DNA of 64,000 nt from an uncultured Muribaculaceae bacterium (GTDB lineage: Bacteria > Bacteroidota > Bacteroidia > Bacteroidales > Muribaculaceae). Below are positions 63,854-64,000 of this stretch, piece after piece. The notes under the pieces were generated by a model that worked only from the letters and a program-made list of their open reading frames with translations, was not told where the DNA came from and did not search any database. The first letter of the stretch is position 1; every line of letters starts with the position of its first letter. The stretch spans positions 58,198 through 122,197 of the forward strand of contig CALUMX010000005.1 in assembly GCA_944321875.1 (NCBI GenBank). The letters run 5' to 3'. The position numbers and the translations under genes were made by a program.

Positions 63854-63861
63854 CAAAGATA
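63854..63861 (-). promoter_or_regulatory. -7 element of the GH92 gene
   Basis: TATCTTTG on the minus strand, a perfect TAnnTTTG, 32 bases before the start codon. The nearest TTG is 24 bases away, longer than usual. Confidence 0.45.
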
Positions 63862-63874
63862 GTGCAAGGTGAGC

Positions 63875-63908
63875 GCATAAAAAAACAAGCTTGCTCGATT
63901 TTTTATGC
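63875..63908. terminator. inverted repeat at the right end, possible terminator
   Basis: GCATAAAAAA (63875-63884) pairs with TTTTTTATGC (63899-63908) around an inner CAAGCTTG palindrome. A T-rich arm on each strand would allow termination in either direction. The remaining 92 bases to the window edge show no gene. Confidence 0.4.
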
Positions 63909-64000
63909 CGAGCCGCAGCCTATCTGTCTAGTCCTAAATAACCGTTACAGTAATTGGACAAAAATAAATTATTTCTCACAGTTCAGCAAGGTTCGTCTTG

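Overview
The window is bacterial chromosome from a member of the Bacteroidota, most likely order Bacteroidales. The signs are the promoters (TTG, about 20 bases, then TAnnTTTG), the absence of Shine-Dalgarno sites ahead of clear genes, and lineage families such as DUF4254, DUF4271, PepSY-like lipoproteins, BspA-type leucine-rich repeats, GH92, and the linked DUF177-rpmF-fabH-era-der set. Most genes are GC-rich, and this creates many long but meaningless antisense reading frames. The species cannot be named from the sequence. Layout, 1-7800: the end of a LolC/E-type permease, a DUF4254 protein with a GT9 glycosyltransferase and ruvB, a secreted BspA-like repeat protein, and a convergent NhaC antiporter. 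8000-11700 (minus strand): three tandem FKBP-type isomerases and manC. 11800-15400: an exo-muramidase (NamZ/DUF1343), a sodium:solute symporter and a WYL regulator, which look like a peptidoglycan-sugar salvage unit. 15400-20700: a long structured leader before an RlmL-like rRNA methyltransferase, then purD, a glutaminyl-cyclase-type M28 lipoprotein, and a DUF2975/XRE pair. 20700-31400: aspA, rpoN, a PAP2-like membrane protein, purE, ispG, a LOG protein, DUF4271-hemD-rnpA-yidD-tatD, and outer-membrane phospholipase A. 31500-39000: a DUF4369 lipoprotein, comM, a PepSY-like lipoprotein, a three-gene phage-type cassette, a GNAT and an M16 peptidase. 39100-49400: DUF177, rpmF, fabH, era, der, tatA, tatC, a HAD phosphatase, a histidine kinase, an isolated complete phage terminase large subunit, and fabD. 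49400-57600: a PAP2 protein, an acyl-CoA synthetase, mntP, a META lipoprotein and korBA. 57600-64000: an 840-base gene-free stretch, tRNA-Phe, an orphan protein, an AT-rich NERD protein, an unrecognised 468-residue protein and a GH92 mannosidase. How the genes work together: the core genes cover translation and ribosome assembly, envelope lipids, Tat export, purine, haem and isoprenoid synthesis, and anaerobic 2-oxoacid metabolism. The accessory content points to a gut or oral glycan user that also recycles cell wall. The most unusual feature is phage-derived genes set singly or in a small cassette between housekeeping operons: a TerL with intact ATPase and nuclease residues at 46494-48437, and a cassette at 35933-37195 encoding a protein with unimolecular-spanin architecture (N-terminal lipobox plus C-terminal membrane helix). 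No capsid, portal, tail or integrase gene is present. This could be decayed prophage, or a dispersed domesticated particle system resembling a gene transfer agent; the sequence alone cannot decide. The second candidate novelty is the multi-hairpin leader at 15479-15690.
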